Positions 1 to 7,748 of a stretch of DNA of 64,000 bases are shown piece by piece. The stretch comes from JALYGY01 sp963800975. GTDB taxonomy: Bacteria > Actinomycetota > Rubrobacteria > Rubrobacterales > Rubrobacteraceae. Under the pieces are notes generated by a model. The model saw only the letters and a program-made list of their open reading frames with translations, had not been told where the DNA came from and searched no databases. The translations under genes and the position numbers were made by a program. Numbering within the stretch: the first letter of the stretch is position 1; the number at the start of each line of letters is the position of its first letter. The stretch is from assembly GCA_963800975.1 (NCBI GenBank), contig CAWDDB010000008.1, positions 1,054,001 to 1,118,000 of the forward strand. The letters run 5' to 3'.

Positions 1-58
1 CTAGCGCGGCAACTCCAACGGCGAGGACCAGCGTCAACAGCCTTTTGCTTGCGTTCAT
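1..58 (-). CDS. Partial secreted protein, probably glycine betaine-binding lipoprotein/periplasmic component
   Basis: Only the first 19 codons lie in the window. They read as a start methionine, a short basic stretch (NASKR) and a hydrophobic run (LLTLVLAVGVAAL), which is a typical signal peptide. A good ribosome site (AGGAAGGTAG) directly precedes the ATG. It lies just downstream of the permease and ATPase genes on the same strand, so the simplest reading is the substrate-binding protein of that betaine/proline transporter (OpuAC/ProX type). The identity is inferred from position; the mature domain is outside the window. Confidence 0.55.
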   Translation of the reverse strand, partial: MNASKRLLTLVLAVGVAAL

Positions 59-145
59 CTACCTTCCTTCTGGAGCCAGCAATGTCAGTGACTTGAGGCG
101 CATCAAAGTACGTTCAGGGCCCGCGGCCACGATGCCTCCCGTCGC

Positions 146-1072
146 TCATGCCGTGCCTCCCTTCGCCGTCGGCGGAGCGTCGCCGCCAGCCTTGGCCGAG
201 CGGAACGTCGCGAGAACTCCCTTGCCCCTCTCCATGCCCCGGGTGATACGGTCGAGGATAACGGCGATGATAACTATGCCGATGCCGCCGACGAAGCTGA
301 GCCCGACGTTGAGCTGACCCAGACCCTGCAGTACCGGGACCCCGAGGCCCCCCGCCCCGACCAGCGCGGCTATGACGACCATCGAGAGCGAGAGCATTAT
401 GACCTGGTTCACCCCGGCCATGATCGAACGCACCGAGAGCGGCAGCTCCACCTTGAGGAGGGTCTGCCACGGCGTCGCCCCGAACGCGTGCGCGGCCTCG
501 ACCGTCTCCTTCGGGACCTGCTGGATGCCGAGCATGGTCAGCCGAACCGCGGGCGGCATGGCGAAGATCACGGTAGCTATGATGGCCGGGGGGTTGCCGA
601 TGCTGAGCAGGACCACGACAGGCACGAGGTACACGAACGCCGGCATGGTCTGCATAAAGTCGAGTATCGGGCGTACCGTCGCCTCGACCCCTCGGTTCTT
701 GGCCGCCACTATCCCGACGGGTATCCCTATGATCAAGCAGACCACCGTCGCAGCGAGGACGAGCGCCAGCGTGATCATCGCCTCCTCCCACAACCCCAGA
801 CCTATGATGAACACCAGGCCCAGCACAGTGAAGAGCGCAACCCTCCACCCCGCCAGCAGGAAGGCGAGCACGGTCAGGATGCCGACCATCACGAGCGGCG
901 GGGGGGACATCAGGATGAAGTTCAACACGCCAACGAAGCCGTCTATGACCTCAGTCAGGGGATCGAACAGCCAGTCGAAGTTGGTGGTTACCCAGTCAAC
1001 CCCGTTCTGGGTCCATTCGGCGAGCGGGATGCGAGGAATGACGTCGCTCTGCGCGAGGGCAAACATACTCAC
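146..1072 (-). CDS. proW: Glycine betaine/proline ABC transporter permease
   Basis: A 308-aa inner-membrane permease of the ProW/OpuAB family, which forms the channel for compatible-solute uptake during osmotic stress. About six hydrophobic segments run from residue 45 to 285. The family's permease loop is visible around residues 190-215 (VEAAHAFGATPWQTLLKVELP, the EAA motif that docks on the ATPase). The first ~40 residues are a short hydrophilic N-terminus. Its start overlaps the end of the ATPase gene by four bases (positions 1069-1072), so translation is coupled. The binding protein begins about 90 bases further downstream. Confidence 0.93.
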   Translation of the reverse strand: MSMFALAQSDVIPRIPLAEWTQNGVDWVTTNFDWLFDPLTEVIDGFVGVLNFILMSPPPLVMVGILTVLAFLLAGWRVALFTVLGLVFIIGLGLWEEAMITLALVLAATVVCLIIGIPVGIVAAKNRGVEATVRPILDFMQTMPAFVYLVPVVVLLSIGNPPAIIATVIFAMPPAVRLTMLGIQQVPKETVEAAHAFGATPWQTLLKVELPLSVRSIMAGVNQVIMLSLSMVVIAALVGAGGLGVPVLQGLGQLNVGLSFVGGIGIVIIAVILDRITRGMERGKGVLATFRSAKAGGDAPPTAKGGTA

Positions 1073-2304
1073 TCACCCCTCTCGTTAGGTCCGGCACTAC
1101 CGGCATCCGAGACCCCCACGCCGCTGAAGTCTCCGCTCCCCTCCTCGTGGTGCTCGGTGCTCGTGGTAAGCCCGGCGATGAGCGAGCCGCGCACGATCAC
1201 GCCCTCGAGGTTGCCCTCCTCGTCCACGACGGCCACCGGCGCGTCCCCGTCTTCCACGAAGAGCGGTAGCACCTCCCTGAGCGGAGTCCTCGGACCGACC
1301 CTAGGCGCGCCCTGGTCCACCGCGCTGCCGAGACTCTCCTCGTTGCGCTCGGCCAGCCGGGCGACCTCCTCGGCCTCGCAGAGCCCCGCGAGGCGCCTGT
1401 CGCCGTCCACCACGAGGACGTGGGAGAGTCCGGCCTGCCTCATGCGCCTGAGAACCACCGTGGGCCCTTCGCTCGCGTAGGCGATCTCCTTGGGACGCAC
1501 CATCACGCTCTCGGCCGTCCGTACCTTTGCGTAGTCCACGTCTTCGACGAAGCGTTCCACGTACTCGTTCGCCGGCTCGGTAAGGATGTACTCCGGCGTC
1601 CCGAGCTGCACGATCTCGCCGTCCTTCATGATCGCGACCCTGTGGCCCAGCCTCAGGGCCTCGTCCAGGTCGTGCGTTACGAAGACGACCGTCCTCTTGA
1701 CCTCGCCCTGGATGGAGAGGAATAGGTTCTGCATGTCGCGCCGGATCAGGGGGTCGAGCGCGGAGAACGGCTCGTCCATGAGCAGTATCTCCTGACCCGT
1801 GGCAAGTGCCCGCGCCAGCCCAACCCGCTGCTTCATGCCGCCGGAGAGCTCGCCGATCTGCTTGCCCCCCTGCCCCTGCAACCCCACCAGGTCAAGCGTC
1901 TCGGACGCACGCTCCCTGCGCTCGCTCGCGGCGATGCCCTGGATCTCGAGCCCGAAGGCGACGTTGTCCAGGACGCTCTTGTTCGGGAGCAGCCCGAAGT
2001 GCTGGAAGACCATCCCCATCTTCTTGCGCCGGACGTCCCTGACCTGCTTCAAGGGCATGGCGGAGACGAGATCCCCGTCCAGGTAGACCTCGCCCTCTGT
2101 CGGCTCGATCAGGCGGTTTATGAGCCTCAGAAGCGTGGACTTGCCGCTACCGGAGAGACCGATGATGACGAAGATCTCGCCGCGGTACACCTCGAAGTCC
2201 GCGTCGTAGACCCCGATGGTCGAGCCCGTCTCGCGCTCGACCTCCGCCTTGCTCTTTCCCGAGCGGCGCATCTCTAGCGCCTGGCGTCCCCCGCGACCGA
2301 ACAC
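1069..2304 (-). CDS. proV: Glycine betaine/proline ABC transporter ATP-binding protein with CBS domains
   Basis: ATPase of the same uptake system. Walker A is GLSGSGKST near residue 49, the signature is LSGGMKQR near 150, and Walker B is ILLMDEPFSALDPL near 172. Two CBS domains occupy roughly residues 265-385; in OpuA/ProV these sense ionic strength. The C-terminal ~25 residues are acidic and unconserved. The first ordinary start in frame is the GTG at 2304, but the frame stays open to 2379 and encodes the expected first beta-strand of the family (IIRAERVSKVFG) upstream of it, so true translation probably begins earlier, perhaps at the ACG at 2361. A start error is more likely than a missing strand. 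Confidence 0.9.
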   Translation of the reverse strand: MFGRGGRQALEMRRSGKSKAEVERETGSTIGVYDADFEVYRGEIFVIIGLSGSGKSTLLRLINRLIEPTEGEVYLDGDLVSAMPLKQVRDVRRKKMGMVFQHFGLLPNKSVLDNVAFGLEIQGIAASERRERASETLDLVGLQGQGGKQIGELSGGMKQRVGLARALATGQEILLMDEPFSALDPLIRRDMQNLFLSIQGEVKRTVVFVTHDLDEALRLGHRVAIMKDGEIVQLGTPEYILTEPANEYVERFVEDVDYAKVRTAESVMVRPKEIAYASEGPTVVLRRMRQAGLSHVLVVDGDRRLAGLCEAEEVARLAERNEESLGSAVDQGAPRVGPRTPLREVLPLFVEDGDAPVAVVDEEGNLEGVIVRGSLIAGLTTSTEHHEEGSGDFSGVGVSDAGSAGPNERGE

Positions 2305-2379
2305 CTTGGAAACCCGCTCGGCCCGGATGATGGATTCCCGGCCCCTATTGTCTGCTTCCGTGGCTTCCCCTTTGGTAGC

Positions 2380-2669
2380 CTACAATCTATGAATGCGAGA
2401 CTTACCGCTCGCACTTTTCCCGCCGGCCACAGCAATCACGCTTGCAACCGCCGTTTCGTCCGGTCGCGGTTCCGCATGATATGCGCTTTCTGAACTCTAT
2501 TCAACTGAACGTGCCGTTAGGACTTTTGATCGCATACATGCTTTGCACCCCAAGAAACACCCGAAACCACGGTATGCTTTCGCCTTCTCTTCGCAATCGA
2601 AACCGGCCACCGCCATGAGTCCCGGACGGTGGTACGCGCCGGAACCGTGGTTTACACTATCCACGCCTT
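2380..2669. other. Intergenic region between the betaine transporter and tRNA-Arg
   Basis: About 290 bases with lower GC than the flanking genes and no convincing reading frame. It must hold the leftward promoter of the transporter operon and the rightward promoter of the tRNA. I could not place either with confidence. Confidence 0.5.
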
Positions 2670-2745
2670 GCGCCTGTAGCTCAGGGGATAGAGCACCGGT
2701 TTCCTAAACCGGGTGTCGGAGGTTCAAATCCTTCCAGGCGCGCCA
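2670..2745 (+). tRNA. tRNA-Arg (anticodon CCT)
   Basis: A complete 76-base cloverleaf can be folded. Acceptor arms are GCGCCTG (2670-2676) and CAGGCGC (2735-2741). The D stem is GCTC/GAGC. The anticodon stem is CCGGT/ACCGG around the loop TTCCTAA, giving anticodon CCT (reads AGG). The T arm is GGAGG-TTCAAAT-CCTTC, the discriminator is G, and CCA is encoded. An integrase relic starts 82 bases downstream pointing back at the tRNA, the usual arrangement when an element uses a tRNA 3' end as its attachment site. Confidence 0.96.
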
Positions 2746-2779
2746 ACAAAATTCCTGCAAAATATAGGAAAAAACGAAA

Positions 2780-2800
2780 GCCCCGGTTTAGCGCCGGGGC
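2780..2800. terminator. Hairpin terminator between tRNA-Arg and integrase
   Basis: Perfect 7-bp stem GCCCCGG / CCGGGGC around a 7-base loop. It lies between the tRNA 3' end and the integrase stop codon, with A-rich sequence on the left side that becomes a U-tract when read leftward. Suits termination of the minus-strand integrase. Confidence 0.6.
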
Positions 2801-2826
2801 CCTACTACACAAATACACCAACGCGG

Positions 2827-3570
2827 CTAACCGAGCGCGGCGTCCATAGCGTCGGCGGAAGTGGCGCCCATGTCGGGGAGTATGTGCGAGTAGACGTTCA
2901 GGGTAAGGCTAATGTCAGCGTGGCCGAGAAGCTCCTGGACGTACTTGGGGTTGACGCCCTGCTTCAAAAGTAGCGTCGCACACGTGTGGCGGAGGTCGTG
3001 GAAGCGGACGGCGGGCAGACCGGCGCGCTGCAGGAGGGCCTTGAAAGAGCGGCTGAGGTTGCCGCCGGATATGGGCGTTCCGATGGCAGAGGGGAAGACG
3101 AGCCCGTGATCTGACCAGAGCCCGGCCCTCTGCATCCTCTCTTCTAGCTGGCGCTTGCGGTGCTCCCTGAGCGCCGAAATGGCTCTGCGAGTAAGCCGGA
3201 TGCTCCGGCCTTTGCCGCTCTTCGGGGCCTCGAAGATCCAGCCGCCCTTCGGCTCGGAGAGCGTGCGGCGTACCTGTAGCGTCCCGGCTTCGAGGTCAAG
3301 GTCATCCCACTTGAGCCCCTGCAATTCCTCGCGCCTCATGCCGGTGGTGACGGCCACGACGTAGAGGGCTTCGAGCCGGTCCCCTCTTGTGGTCTCGAAG
3401 AGCGACCGGACCTGCTCGCTATCCAGGGGGCGTATCTCCTCTCTCCGAGGCCGTGGGGGCTTGACCAGGCTGGCGACGTTGCGGGGTATCAGCCCGTCGT
3501 CCGTGGCCTGTTTGAGCGCCTTGCTCAAGGTCCGGTGGATGTGGAGCACGCTGCGGGGCGGGGAGAATAA
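2827..3570 (-). pseudogene. Tyrosine recombinase/phage-type integrase, N-terminally truncated
   Basis: The C-terminal catalytic domain is intact. The Arg of box I lies in the stretch TTGMRREELQGLKW, the box II motif is HDLRHTCATLLLKQG, then LLGHADISLTLNVYSH with the nucleophilic Tyr. Recognisable integrase sequence begins only within the core-binding domain (PPRSVLHIHRTLSKALKQA, near 3565). The usual N-terminal arm-binding domain and half of the SAM-like domain are missing. Beyond 3570 the open frame continues to 3711 but is only the antisense of the neighbouring plus-strand gene, in low-complexity residues unlike an integrase. It therefore looks like a relic of an element inserted at the tRNA. 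Stop-proximal end faces the tRNA, as expected. Confidence 0.82.
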
Positions 3571-3572
3571 AT

Positions 3573-4061
3573 ATGGGCGGCGTGGGTAGCGGCACCTGGC
3601 ACAGGTTCGACAAGAAGACCACGACCGGCGAGTGTCATGGCGTCGACGTGCGCTATCTCCACAGGCAGGGCTTGCTGACGCCAGGACGCTGGTTCTCATT
3701 GGGCTGGTCACGTGCCGGTAGGGAGAGTGGCTCCATTCGAGGCGTCGTAGATGGTTCCCACCCGCCTGATAGTGTGACCTTCCTGTACCGTCATCGGAGC
3801 GGGGTAGGTGCAGAGTGGGAGGATGTGCAGGAACCTGTGCTGCTGACCTGGACTGCTTGCAACTTCGGAGGAGAGAGGCCGTGGTTCATTTGCCCTGGAG
3901 CGGGATGCGCTCGGAGGGTAGCCATCCTCTACGGACCGGGGCGCTACTTCCTGTGTCGCCACTGTTATGACCTCAGCTATCAGAGCCAGCGGGATAACGC
4001 GATGTACCGGGCTGCTCTACCCGGCTCGAGCCGAGGGAGTAGCCGGCGACGAAGACGATGA
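3573..4061 (+). CDS. Conserved zinc-ribbon-like hypothetical protein, C-terminus replaced
   Basis: Begins MGGVGSGTWHRFDKKTT, an opening I associate with a conserved hypothetical family found near mobile elements, and carries two probable metal pairs: CPGAGC (about residues 111-116) and CRHC (about 130-133). Family members continue into a basic alpha-helical tail after the second pair. Here the sequence after about residue 145 turns into Ser/Arg repeats that are merely the antisense of a small minus-strand gene, so the 3' end appears to have been replaced by recombination near 4010. A ribosome site (GGGGAGA) precedes the ATG. Function unknown; probably not functional in full. Confidence 0.5.
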   Translation: MGGVGSGTWHRFDKKTTTGECHGVDVRYLHRQGLLTPGRWFSLGWSRAGRESGSIRGVVDGSHPPDSVTFLYRHRSGVGAEWEDVQEPVLLTWTACNFGGERPWFICPGAGCARRVAILYGPGRYFLCRHCYDLSYQSQRDNAMYRAALPGSSRGSSRRRRR

Positions 4062-4110
4062 GCAAGGCGGCCCCGATGAGGAGGGCGGCGAAGGCAAGTT
4101 GTGTCCTCAT
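3973..4110 (-). CDS. Small single-span membrane protein (45 aa)
   Basis: A short frame starting MRTQLAFAALLIG with one hydrophobic segment (about residues 5-25) followed by a polar Ser/Gly-rich tail. A purine-rich GGGAGA sits a few bases upstream of the ATG. GC-rich third positions support coding. It overlaps the altered 3' end of the plus-strand gene above, which supports the idea that two sequences were joined here. No family recognised. Confidence 0.35.
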   Translation of the reverse strand: MRTQLAFAALLIGAALLIVFVAGYSLGSSRVEQPGTSRYPAGSDS

Positions 4111-4192
4111 TCCCGTCTCCCTTCGGTGGGGTGGGTACCGGTCTATGGCGAGAAGCCCGCGCCCGGTAGGGGGTCAACGGAGCAAGCAAAAG

Positions 4193-4221
4193 GGGCCGGA
4201 GCCCCGTCGAGGCTCCGGCCC
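4193..4221. terminator. Strong terminator downstream of the arginine-rich peptide gene
   Basis: Perfect 11-bp stem GGGCCGGAGCC / GGCTCCGGCCC with loop CCGTCGA. It starts ~29 bases past the stop codon of the minus-strand small gene at 4250 and is followed leftward by a T-run on that strand (AAAAG on the plus strand). Confidence 0.75.
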
Positions 4222-4249
4222 TTATTCGTAGGTAAGGGTCGCCGTCGCG

Positions 4250-4369
4250 TTAGGTGCGGGACCCACGACGCCGCCGCCTCCTGCGCCGCCGCCTCCTGCG
4301 CCCGCGCCCGCTCCTAGAGTCGGCCCTCACGGAAGACTTGGCCGGGGCCATCTCGGTGAACTTCGCCAT
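4250..4369 (-). CDS. Arginine-rich 39-aa peptide
   Basis: Begins MAKFTEMAPAKSSVRADSRSG and then runs into an almost uninterrupted block of arginines (about residues 22-36) before the stop. Three signals support it as a real gene although it is too short for most gene callers: a textbook ribosome site (GTAGGAGGTG, seven bases before the ATG), a stop codon followed by a strong terminator, and no competing frame. The composition suggests nucleic-acid binding, as in protamine-like or ribosome-associated peptides; this is inference. No family recognised. Confidence 0.55.
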   Translation of the reverse strand: MAKFTEMAPAKSSVRADSRSGRGRRRRRRRRRRRRGSRT

Positions 4370-4484
4370 CTGTGCTTCACCTCCTACGCTGTTTCCTAGC
4401 CACGCTGCTTCCTACGCTTCCTATTGTGGGAGGCGTTCGTTGGAGGGTCGTTAGGGGCGGGTTAGAAAGCCCTCATTCCCCAAA

Positions 4485-4522
4485 CTTCCGAGAACCCTTC
4501 TTACCGGAAGGTGGGCGAATAG
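4485..4522 (+). repeat. Dispersed 38-bp repeat, copy 1
   Basis: Matches the pattern CTTCCGAGAAC, 19 variable bases, GYGAATAG. The middle contains CCTTC-N6-GAAGG, able to form a small hairpin. Lies just beyond the 3' end of the minus-strand monooxygenase-like gene. Confidence 0.8.
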
Positions 4523-4563
4523 GCCCATCGAGAACCGTTGAGGCGGGTACCACCCCGGTCGCG

Positions 4564-4854
4564 CTACTTCGCCGCGTACACCAGGACTTCCCCGGCGGCG
4601 AAGGTCGGGCTCGGAAGAACATCGCTCAGGTTGTGGCTCACCCACTCTTCGGCCCTCCTGTTGCTCTCCTCCGCGCTGTGCTGGTCCTCGAAGAGGCTCA
4701 CCGAGCCGATCTCGCCCTGCCCGGCGTTCAAGACGAAGTAGGCCACGAACCCCGGCGTCTCCCGCATGATGGGCACGAAGCCCTCCTCGACCCGCCTGGC
4801 CACCTCCTCGACCGAGCCGGGGTCCACCTGGTACTGCCGTATCGCTGCGAACAT
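4564..4854 (-). CDS. Antibiotic-biosynthesis-monooxygenase-like (ABM, dimeric alpha/beta barrel) protein
   Basis: A 96-aa protein starting MFAAIRQYQVDPGSVEEVAR. The pattern is a short beta-strand, a helix with paired Glu/Arg, then FVPIMRETPGFVAYFVLNAG and SVSLFEDQHSAEESNRRA, as in ABM-domain proteins that act as small oxygenases or haem/quinone-binding proteins. The start at 4854 is preferred over the further upstream ATG because AGGAGGAAGGAGC lies directly before it. Divergent from the PRC-barrel gene. Substrate unknown. Confidence 0.7.
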   Translation of the reverse strand: MFAAIRQYQVDPGSVEEVARRVEEGFVPIMRETPGFVAYFVLNAGQGEIGSVSLFEDQHSAEESNRRAEEWVSHNLSDVLPSPTFAAGEVLVYAAK

Positions 4855-5013
4855 CCGATGCTCCTTCCTCCTGTTCACCCGATGCACCGCTGGTGCTACC
4901 AGAGACATACCCCAAGGTGGTCATCGCGTAACGCCCGTTACGTTCAAAAACGCCCCGATGGTGGTAATAGGAGTGGTAGGGCCAGAGCAGGCCCGGCCAG
5001 GAACGGAGGACCC

Positions 5014-5367
5014 ATGACCTTGATCAGGCTGCAGAGGCACGAGCATCCCGCTCCACCGCACCACGAGATCCGCCAGACGATGGTCATCGACTCCGGGGAG
5101 AACATCGTGGGGGCGGTGGAGAACCTCTACGTGGAGGAGGACGGCAGGCGGCTGCGCTTCCTGGACGTCGTCACGAGCGGCTTGCTTGGCCTGGGAAGGA
5201 AGCACCACCTGGTCCCGGTGGAAGCCGTGAGCGAGGAAGACCCGGGATTTATCAGGCTGGGGGTGGGCCAGGAGACCGTGGAAAGCGCGCCGACCTTCCC
5301 GAACCCGCGCGTCGCGCCGGAGGAGGAGTACCGGCGCGCCATCCGCGAGCACTACGGCTACGGTTAG
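5014..5367 (+). CDS. PRC-barrel domain protein
   Basis: 117 aa. Residues ~20-75 carry the PRC-barrel pattern (IVGAVENLYVEEDGRRLRFLDVV ... HHLVPVEAVSEED), a small beta-barrel found in RNA-processing and stress proteins. The N-terminus is rich in His (RHEHPAPPHHE), possibly metal-binding. The ATG follows GGAGGA with good spacing. The C-terminus ends in a helix and GYG. Role unknown; such proteins in this lineage are often stress-induced. Confidence 0.75.
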   Translation: MTLIRLQRHEHPAPPHHEIRQTMVIDSGENIVGAVENLYVEEDGRRLRFLDVVTSGLLGLGRKHHLVPVEAVSEEDPGFIRLGVGQETVESAPTFPNPRVAPEEEYRRAIREHYGYG

Positions 5368-5379
5368 AACAAGCCCGAA

Positions 5380-5417
5380 CTTCCGAGAACCGGTCTTCCA
5401 CGCACTTCGGTGAATAG
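5380..5417 (+). repeat. Dispersed 38-bp repeat, copy 2
   Basis: CTTCCGAGAAC, 19 bases, GTGAATAG. Sits between the convergent ends of the PRC-barrel and arylsulfotransferase-family genes. Immediately to the right a GGGCC...GGCCC stem could end the minus-strand transcript. Confidence 0.85.
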
Positions 5418-5452
5418 GGCCGAAGCCCCGTTGGAGGCCCAGCTTGGCGGTA

Positions 5453-6916
5453 TCAGGCAGTCGAGCGGCTTGCCTGGACTGGGTCGGTGGCGCCAAGCAC
5501 GCGACCCCAACGGTCTTTGGCCCTTACGACGACGTACGGCTCGGCGGTGCGCGCCAACATGGCCATCTCAAAACCGTCCCAGGGGACCGATCCCAACGAC
5601 TCTAGTCGGTTAGGGCTTGGGTCTGCGAGCACCTCCCAAGTAGCGACCTGCGTGGCACCGTTCCAGCTAGCGTAGACGCTAACCTCGTCTTCGGAGGTGC
5701 GTTCTGCTGTGGCAGCAAGCTGGTCGCTAGGGTCTGCATCCCACGGGAAGCGGAAGGCCCGGTAGGATTTGTTCTCGGGGGCCAGTCTGGCATCGAAGAG
5801 CAGTTCTCCATCTTTGCTGAACTCCGAGAAGCCCAGTGCCCTGCCCCAACCGATGAACACGTTGCCGTTCGGCAGCACCTGCATGTTGCCTGCTGCGTCG
5901 GCGAAGTGCTTCTCGGGATGGGTGTATTCGCGCACCAGCGTTGCGCTCATCTTAGCCTCGTCGAGTTCCAGCACGATACCCCGGGACTCTACTACCGCTT
6001 CGGGGATGCCGTTATGAAATATCGTGGTGCCGTTATCGAAGATCGTGATGGTACCGTCGGGTTGGCGGCGGGCGTCGTGCTGGTAGGCGAATCGGGCTCC
6101 CAGGCCCATCTCGAAGTCGCTCTTTTTGCCGCCCAAACGCCAAATGACCTCACCGCTCATGCGGTCGATCTTGTAGATGGCGGAGGTTTCGCGGGCGGAG
6201 ACGAGCAGGTTGTCGTCGTGGTCCACGTCAACAGAGTTGATGTGGAAGTAGTCGATGCCGCGGTAGTGATCCTCCGAAGGCGTGACGTAGGTCTCGTCGA
6301 CGGCTACGTGCTCGAGGCTGCGCCATTCGAAGAGCACCTCGCCGGTCTCGATGTCAAGCTCCTGGACGATACCTTGCCACGCCACCCCGCCCTTCGGGCC
6401 GCCAACCGAGGAGAGGTCCCAGGGCACAGGGTTGTAGATCGTGATAAGCGCGGTGTCTTGCGGGCCGATGAGGAACTCGTGGTGGTCACCGTTGTAGCCG
6501 TTGCCCGCACGGAAGCGCTTTATCTCGCGGTAGGAGCTATCGAAGATCACGTAGTCGCTCGGTATCTCCCCCCAGGTAAGGACGGGTCTGCCCCGGTAGG
6601 TCTGCACCTGGAGGTTCATCGCGCGCCCATGCGTGCCATGCACGGGACGGAACCACACCACCTGCCCGCCATCGTTGAGGATCATCGAGCCGCCTTGCCC
6701 GGCGCCGCCTTGCCCCGGAGTGATGAAGATGTAGCCGTCGGCAGTGTCGTGCGCTTGCATGGTCACATCAACAGCGGGCGGGCTAAGGTCCGGGCGCGAG
6801 CGGAAGTCCCACGCGCTCCGCGACGGTTTGCAGGCTGGCGCGCTCATCAACGCGATCCACGCGGCGCCAGCGCCCACCGCTTTGAGAAACCTGCGTCGTG
6901 TGAATTTATTGGCCAT
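5453..6916 (-). CDS. Arylsulfotransferase-family secreted beta-propeller protein (Tat signal)
   Basis: 487 aa from the ATG at 6916, chosen because it puts a twin-arginine signal at the N-terminus (MANKFTRRRFLKAVGAGAA) with a Cys at the end of the hydrophobic segment (SAPACKPS), so it may be a lipoprotein. The rest is a repeated beta-propeller with paired motifs such as GDHHEFLIG, DYFHINSVDVDHDDNLLVS, AYQHDARRQPDG and NVFIGWGRA, which match the arylsulfotransferase (ASST) family. Family enzymes transfer sulfate between phenols, but many relatives are untested. An ATG at 6955 is possible but lacks a ribosome site. Confidence 0.82.
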   Translation of the reverse strand: MANKFTRRRFLKAVGAGAAWIALMSAPACKPSRSAWDFRSRPDLSPPAVDVTMQAHDTADGYIFITPGQGGAGQGGSMILNDGGQVVWFRPVHGTHGRAMNLQVQTYRGRPVLTWGEIPSDYVIFDSSYREIKRFRAGNGYNGDHHEFLIGPQDTALITIYNPVPWDLSSVGGPKGGVAWQGIVQELDIETGEVLFEWRSLEHVAVDETYVTPSEDHYRGIDYFHINSVDVDHDDNLLVSARETSAIYKIDRMSGEVIWRLGGKKSDFEMGLGARFAYQHDARRQPDGTITIFDNGTTIFHNGIPEAVVESRGIVLELDEAKMSATLVREYTHPEKHFADAAGNMQVLPNGNVFIGWGRALGFSEFSKDGELLFDARLAPENKSYRAFRFPWDADPSDQLAATAERTSEDEVSVYASWNGATQVATWEVLADPSPNRLESLGSVPWDGFEMAMLARTAEPYVVVRAKDRWGRVLGATDPVQASRSTA

Positions 6917-7041
6917 CGCAAGAATCCCCGCTCCGTTACGCAACCAGCGCAGCATAGCGGGCTCGTGAGGGTCGGCGCATCCCTCATATGGCGTATCTTT
7001 AGCGTTGCTAGGACGTCGCTAGCTCGTTGCTAGTGGGCAAC

Positions 7042-7082
7042 CTTCCGGGAACACCTCTTCTTCTAGGAAGTCGGTTGAATAG
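7042..7082 (+). repeat. Dispersed repeat, copy 3 (variant, 41 bp)
   Basis: CTTCCGGGAAC, 21 bases, GTTGAATAG: two extra bases in the centre and one in the tail. Lies between divergent genes, upstream of both. Confidence 0.6.
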
Positions 7083-7149
7083 GGCCGCCCGAGGACCCGG
7101 ATCGCCCTGCTAAGATCTACAGGCGGCACGAGCACGGAGCAGACGGCAC

Positions 7150-7569
7150 ATGATCGAGCGCATCAGGACGAGTTGGCGGATCTTTGCGGGCGGTAGGCCA
7201 GGTCTGCGCTTCAGGGAGCGCTACCGGCTCCGCCAGACGCGGGCCGGAGGGCGTAGTAGGCTCCATCCCGCCCGCCTGTTGCCCCTCGCCGGTGGCGCCG
7301 CGCTTATCGTCCTCAGCGCCTTCTTCGGGTGGCTGCCCGTCCTGGGCTGGGGTACGGCCGTCTTGGGGCTGGCCATGATCGCGGGCGAGTTCTACCCCGT
7401 AGCCCGCCTGATGGATCGGCTGGAGGTGGACGCCAGGATCCTCCTCAAGCCGCTCGCCAAGAAGCTCGCGCGGCTGCCCGCCTGGGCGCAACTGTCCGCC
7501 TCCGTCGGGGTCGCGCTCGCGACCTTCGCGTTGGTGTACGGGCTCTACTCCGTCGCCCTCGGGGGCTAG
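7150..7569 (+). CDS. PGPGW-like transmembrane protein
   Basis: 139 aa with three hydrophobic segments (about residues 45-62, 65-82 and 115-135). The central stretch FFGWLPVLGWGTAVLGLAMIAGEFYP resembles the PGPGW/TIGR02611 family of small actinobacterial membrane proteins. The N-terminus is basic with a RFRERYRLRQ helix. No enzymatic residues seen. The ATG lacks a strong ribosome site. Function unknown. Confidence 0.6.
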   Translation: MIERIRTSWRIFAGGRPGLRFRERYRLRQTRAGGRSRLHPARLLPLAGGAALIVLSAFFGWLPVLGWGTAVLGLAMIAGEFYPVARLMDRLEVDARILLKPLAKKLARLPAWAQLSASVGVALATFALVYGLYSVALGG

Positions 7570-7610
7570 AGGGTACCCGCCGGCCCAGGCCACCGATCCT
7601 CCTCGCTTGG

Positions 7611-7653
7611 CGTTACCGAAGCGTTACCGAACGTTGTCCTCGGCGTTACCCGG
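7611..7653. promoter_or_regulatory. Phased 11-bp operator-like repeats upstream of an RTX-like gene
   Basis: CGTTACC occurs at 7611, 7622 and 7644, that is at 0, 11 and 33 bases, with a degenerate unit GTTGTCC at 7633. Eleven-base phasing puts all units on one face of the helix, as for OmpR/SARP-type regulators. The array lies ~100 bases upstream of the secreted RTX-like protein. Confidence 0.45.
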
Positions 7654-7748
7654 TTGTCGTCGTTTCGTAACCCGCCTCCGTCATAGTGCCCACCATACGG
7701 AGCGCGAAAGAGGCGGTTCGCTCCGGCGAGCAAGGGCGGGAGGACGGC

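Noticed and set aside
2713..2973. Plus-strand frame of 86 codons starting within the tRNA
   Set aside because: Its first residues (MSEVQILPGAP) are the translated tRNA 3' end, a well-known artefact; the rest is antisense of the integrase.
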